Translations under genes and position numbers: made by a program | Shown here: in pieces, positions 13,848 to 17,048 of the stretch | Layout: each line of letters opens with the position of its first letter | How positions within the stretch are numbered: the stretch's first letter is position 1 | The notes under the pieces: generated by a model | The model's database searches: none | Told to the model about the DNA's origin: nothing | What the model saw: only the letters and a program-made list of their open reading frames with translations | From: Ectocarpus siliculosus | Lineage: Eukaryota; Sar; Phaeophyceae; Ectocarpales; Ectocarpaceae | Assembly: GCA_000310025.1 (NCBI GenBank) | Contig: FN649738.1 | Span: 2,605,727-2,625,671, forward strand | Length of the DNA stretch: 19,945 nucleotides | Direction: 5' to 3'

Positions 13848-16800
13848 ATAGACAACGTCAACAGCAACAATAACAGTAACAACAACACACGGAGGCATCC
13901 TTTTTCGTGTTCCCCTCCGCACCTCCACGAGGTCCGGGTTCTCGTCGTCGATGTCCGCGGCCCGGCCGACCTTGCGCATCTTCTTGAGCTTGTCCGCCCG
14001 CTCCCTCGTGAGGAGGTCCGAGTTGCGCCCCACCCGCCTCCACAGCTTGGTTGCGACCTGCACGCACAAAAATGCAGATGACCGTGCTTTTTTCTTCCAT
14101 CTAGATGGCCATTTTTTTGTTCTTTGTTCGTCACTTTAAATCAGCGCTCACAGCACTTCTGCCTGGTAGACGCAGCCAACCCGTTGATACACACAGAAGA
14201 GTTCCTGCCCCCTTGGATCATAATATTCGGAAAATAATCACCGCGCCGCCACCATCACAAAAAATATATATGTTCTCTCTGTTTTACGTCCACTAATGAG
14301 GAAGACCCCGATGCCGCATGGGAACCACTCGCCGTCATGACAAAAAAAAAAAAGCGACATGCAATTTATCTCTTTCGGATTAAAACAAATGAGCGTTTTT
14401 CTCTCTATACACACACGCCCGCCGGGGAGACGCAATACCATATTTTATCATACACCAGGCATGCGTATACAACAAAGATAACTCATCAAAATGTCTGCGG
14501 TGTATCCTAATCCTTGCTGCCTGTCGGCTGCATTTCTTTCGCCTCGTACAGCGTGTCCCTGGCTTCCTCCACGTACACATTCCCATGTACACGGAAAAAA
14601 TAACTCATCAAAATGTCGGCGGTGTACGCATCCTAATCCTTGCTGCCCTCACCTTGTAAAGCTTGTCCCTGACTTCCTTGTCGGAGAAGTCGAACTCCAT
14701 CTCCAAGTCCTCGAGATGCCTCTTGGTGGGGTGAACCAGCTGGAAGGTTATGTTGCTCTTGCCCGAGGTCTTGATCGCGAGTACATCCTAAGGGGGGGGG
14801 GGGGGGCAAGCACCGAGAAAAGAACAATTTCTTAAGCCTTCACAATCCACATAAGCCTTCATCACGAGCCAGCACGTCCTGAGGTGGCTATACGACACAG
14901 AGTTTTCAGCACGACGGAGCACACGCCGCCGCGGCTCAAACGTCTTCACACACAACGCAACCACACATTCCTGCGTCCCCCGTTTTCATTGGTCAACCGG
15001 TTATCGCGGTCGATGCTGCCAAAACACACACACACACACACACAATTGAAAAGCAGTCCTGGAGGTGTGGTATATTGCGTCACATGAGCCATATGTGGTA
15101 CCGCATGCTACTGCACACGCACCTGATAGCTGAAGCGCTCGTGCACCAGGTGGTCGAACACGTGCACGTCCGCCCGGTACTCCACGTAGAGCGTTTCGAG
15201 CGTGATCATGCCCTGCAGCCACAGGTCCTTCCCCTGTCAAAAGGAGGGACGACAGACAGGAACAACCACACCAGAGGGGGTGTGAGAAGGAAGACAAGAT
15301 ACGACGGGGGGGGGTTCGACCGCAGCAAAGTTTTAGCCAAACGCTTGTGAGACACACCATGCTGGCAGGAGCCCTCCGGCCTTAAAAAACCAACAGTTTT
15401 TTTCATGTGGGCGGGGACGGGGAGCATAGAAAACCTTCATGGGTATTTAGTGTCCGTTGGTCTTGCCCGTTATCGTCGTGGACTTTTGTGCGGCAGACAA
15501 CAACTACAACAACAGCTGTCAATGTTGCTTGTTGTGCTCCCGCCCTACTCTCTGTCTATGTGTCTGTCTCTGCCTCTGCCTATGCCTCCCTCTCTCCCTC
15601 TCCCTCTCCCTCTGTCTCTCTGGCTTGTCTCTCTCTCTCTCTCTCTTCTCTCTCTGTCTCTCCTTCTCTCTCTCACCTGCAACATGCCGCATTTGGTCGG
15701 GGGGTGCGCCTTGTCCAGCTTCTCGCGGAAGAGGTCGGTGATCATGGTCGAACACTTCTTCTTGGGCTCCGGGTGTATCGCAGAGAACTCCTTGCGGTAG
15801 ATGTCTCTTTCGATCGACAGAGGAAGGTTCTTGTAGTAGTGGACCTTTTCGTGTCGTGTCGTGTCGTGTCGTGCCAAGCCGAGCATAAAAAAAAACAACT
15901 TAAAACAATAAGCAAGACTTGGGGGTACATGGTACAACAGTCACGGCGTGCTTTGGTCGCGCGAAAAAAAAAAACGTCTACGCAAAATGTGAAAAGAAGG
16001 AATCATCCTCAATGGACGTTCGAAGATTGTACCCTATATGAAGGGGGTCTCCGCAAAAAGACGCAAATATACGACTTGGCACATAGTACAACAGTCACGG
16101 CATGTGCTTGGTCGACACCAGAGAGACCGGAATCCATTTTTTGTTGCATTTAATGAACCATGCCGTGGCGCCCGTGTTGGGGACGAGGTATATATATATA
16201 TCTTGAAGCACAACTGTAGGGTAAAAGGGAACCAACCGTCTTCGTTATTGTTGCCTGAACATACCCGAAGGACCAAGCATCCGACAGCAATTGAATCATA
16301 CCACCACGCACGTTGCGGACAACCTTGGCCCATACCGCAGAAGAACCGGGACAAACACGACAGACGGAACGAGGAGAGTCACATAAAAAAAAACACTACT
16401 GTACCGCCAGTTTTTAACCACACGGCTGCCGAATCTACCTACGCCTACAAGTATTATAGTCACCTTGCGGATGAAGTAGAAGCAGAACATCAGGACCACG
16501 AACCAAAGCCCGCTGGCGATGCCGAGCAGAATCACTCCAGCCATGGGGTTCTGCCGAACCGGCACTGCGGACCCCGGCGCCAGCGGTGCCAGCAGCTGCG
16601 CTCACCGTGCGTAGAGTAGTGTCGTTTCGGAAGTGTCGTTTCGGAAAAGACCGGGGTTTCGCCGCAAAATGACATAAGCCGTGAGAGGGGGGGCAACACG
16701 GGCGGGAACGACCGTGCGTTTGTTAGCCAAGGGGTTGAAGGCTGTGGGGGTAAAACTCTGCACACCTTTATTGACCGCATGGACTGCAGAAAACCCACGG

Positions 16801-17012
16801 CAGTTGATTGCACGACGTCACGAAAAGGCGCGCAGATCTGAGGCGGGTTTGCGACTACTAAAAGGTTATGATTTTTCACCGCTGCTTCACGACGACAGCG
16901 GTAACGACCAATGAGAAAATTGACCATCGTTACAACCTCAACGATCAGGAGAAGAGAGCAACACAGCAGTGGCAACAACCCGGCCCCAGCAACCACACTA
17001 GCAGCACCAGTC

Positions 17013-17048
<36 letters not shown>

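Noticed and set aside
15407-16153. 248-codon plus-strand frame
   Set aside because: Antisense of exon 6 plus a CT-rich tract giving Ser/Leu repeats; no supporting features.
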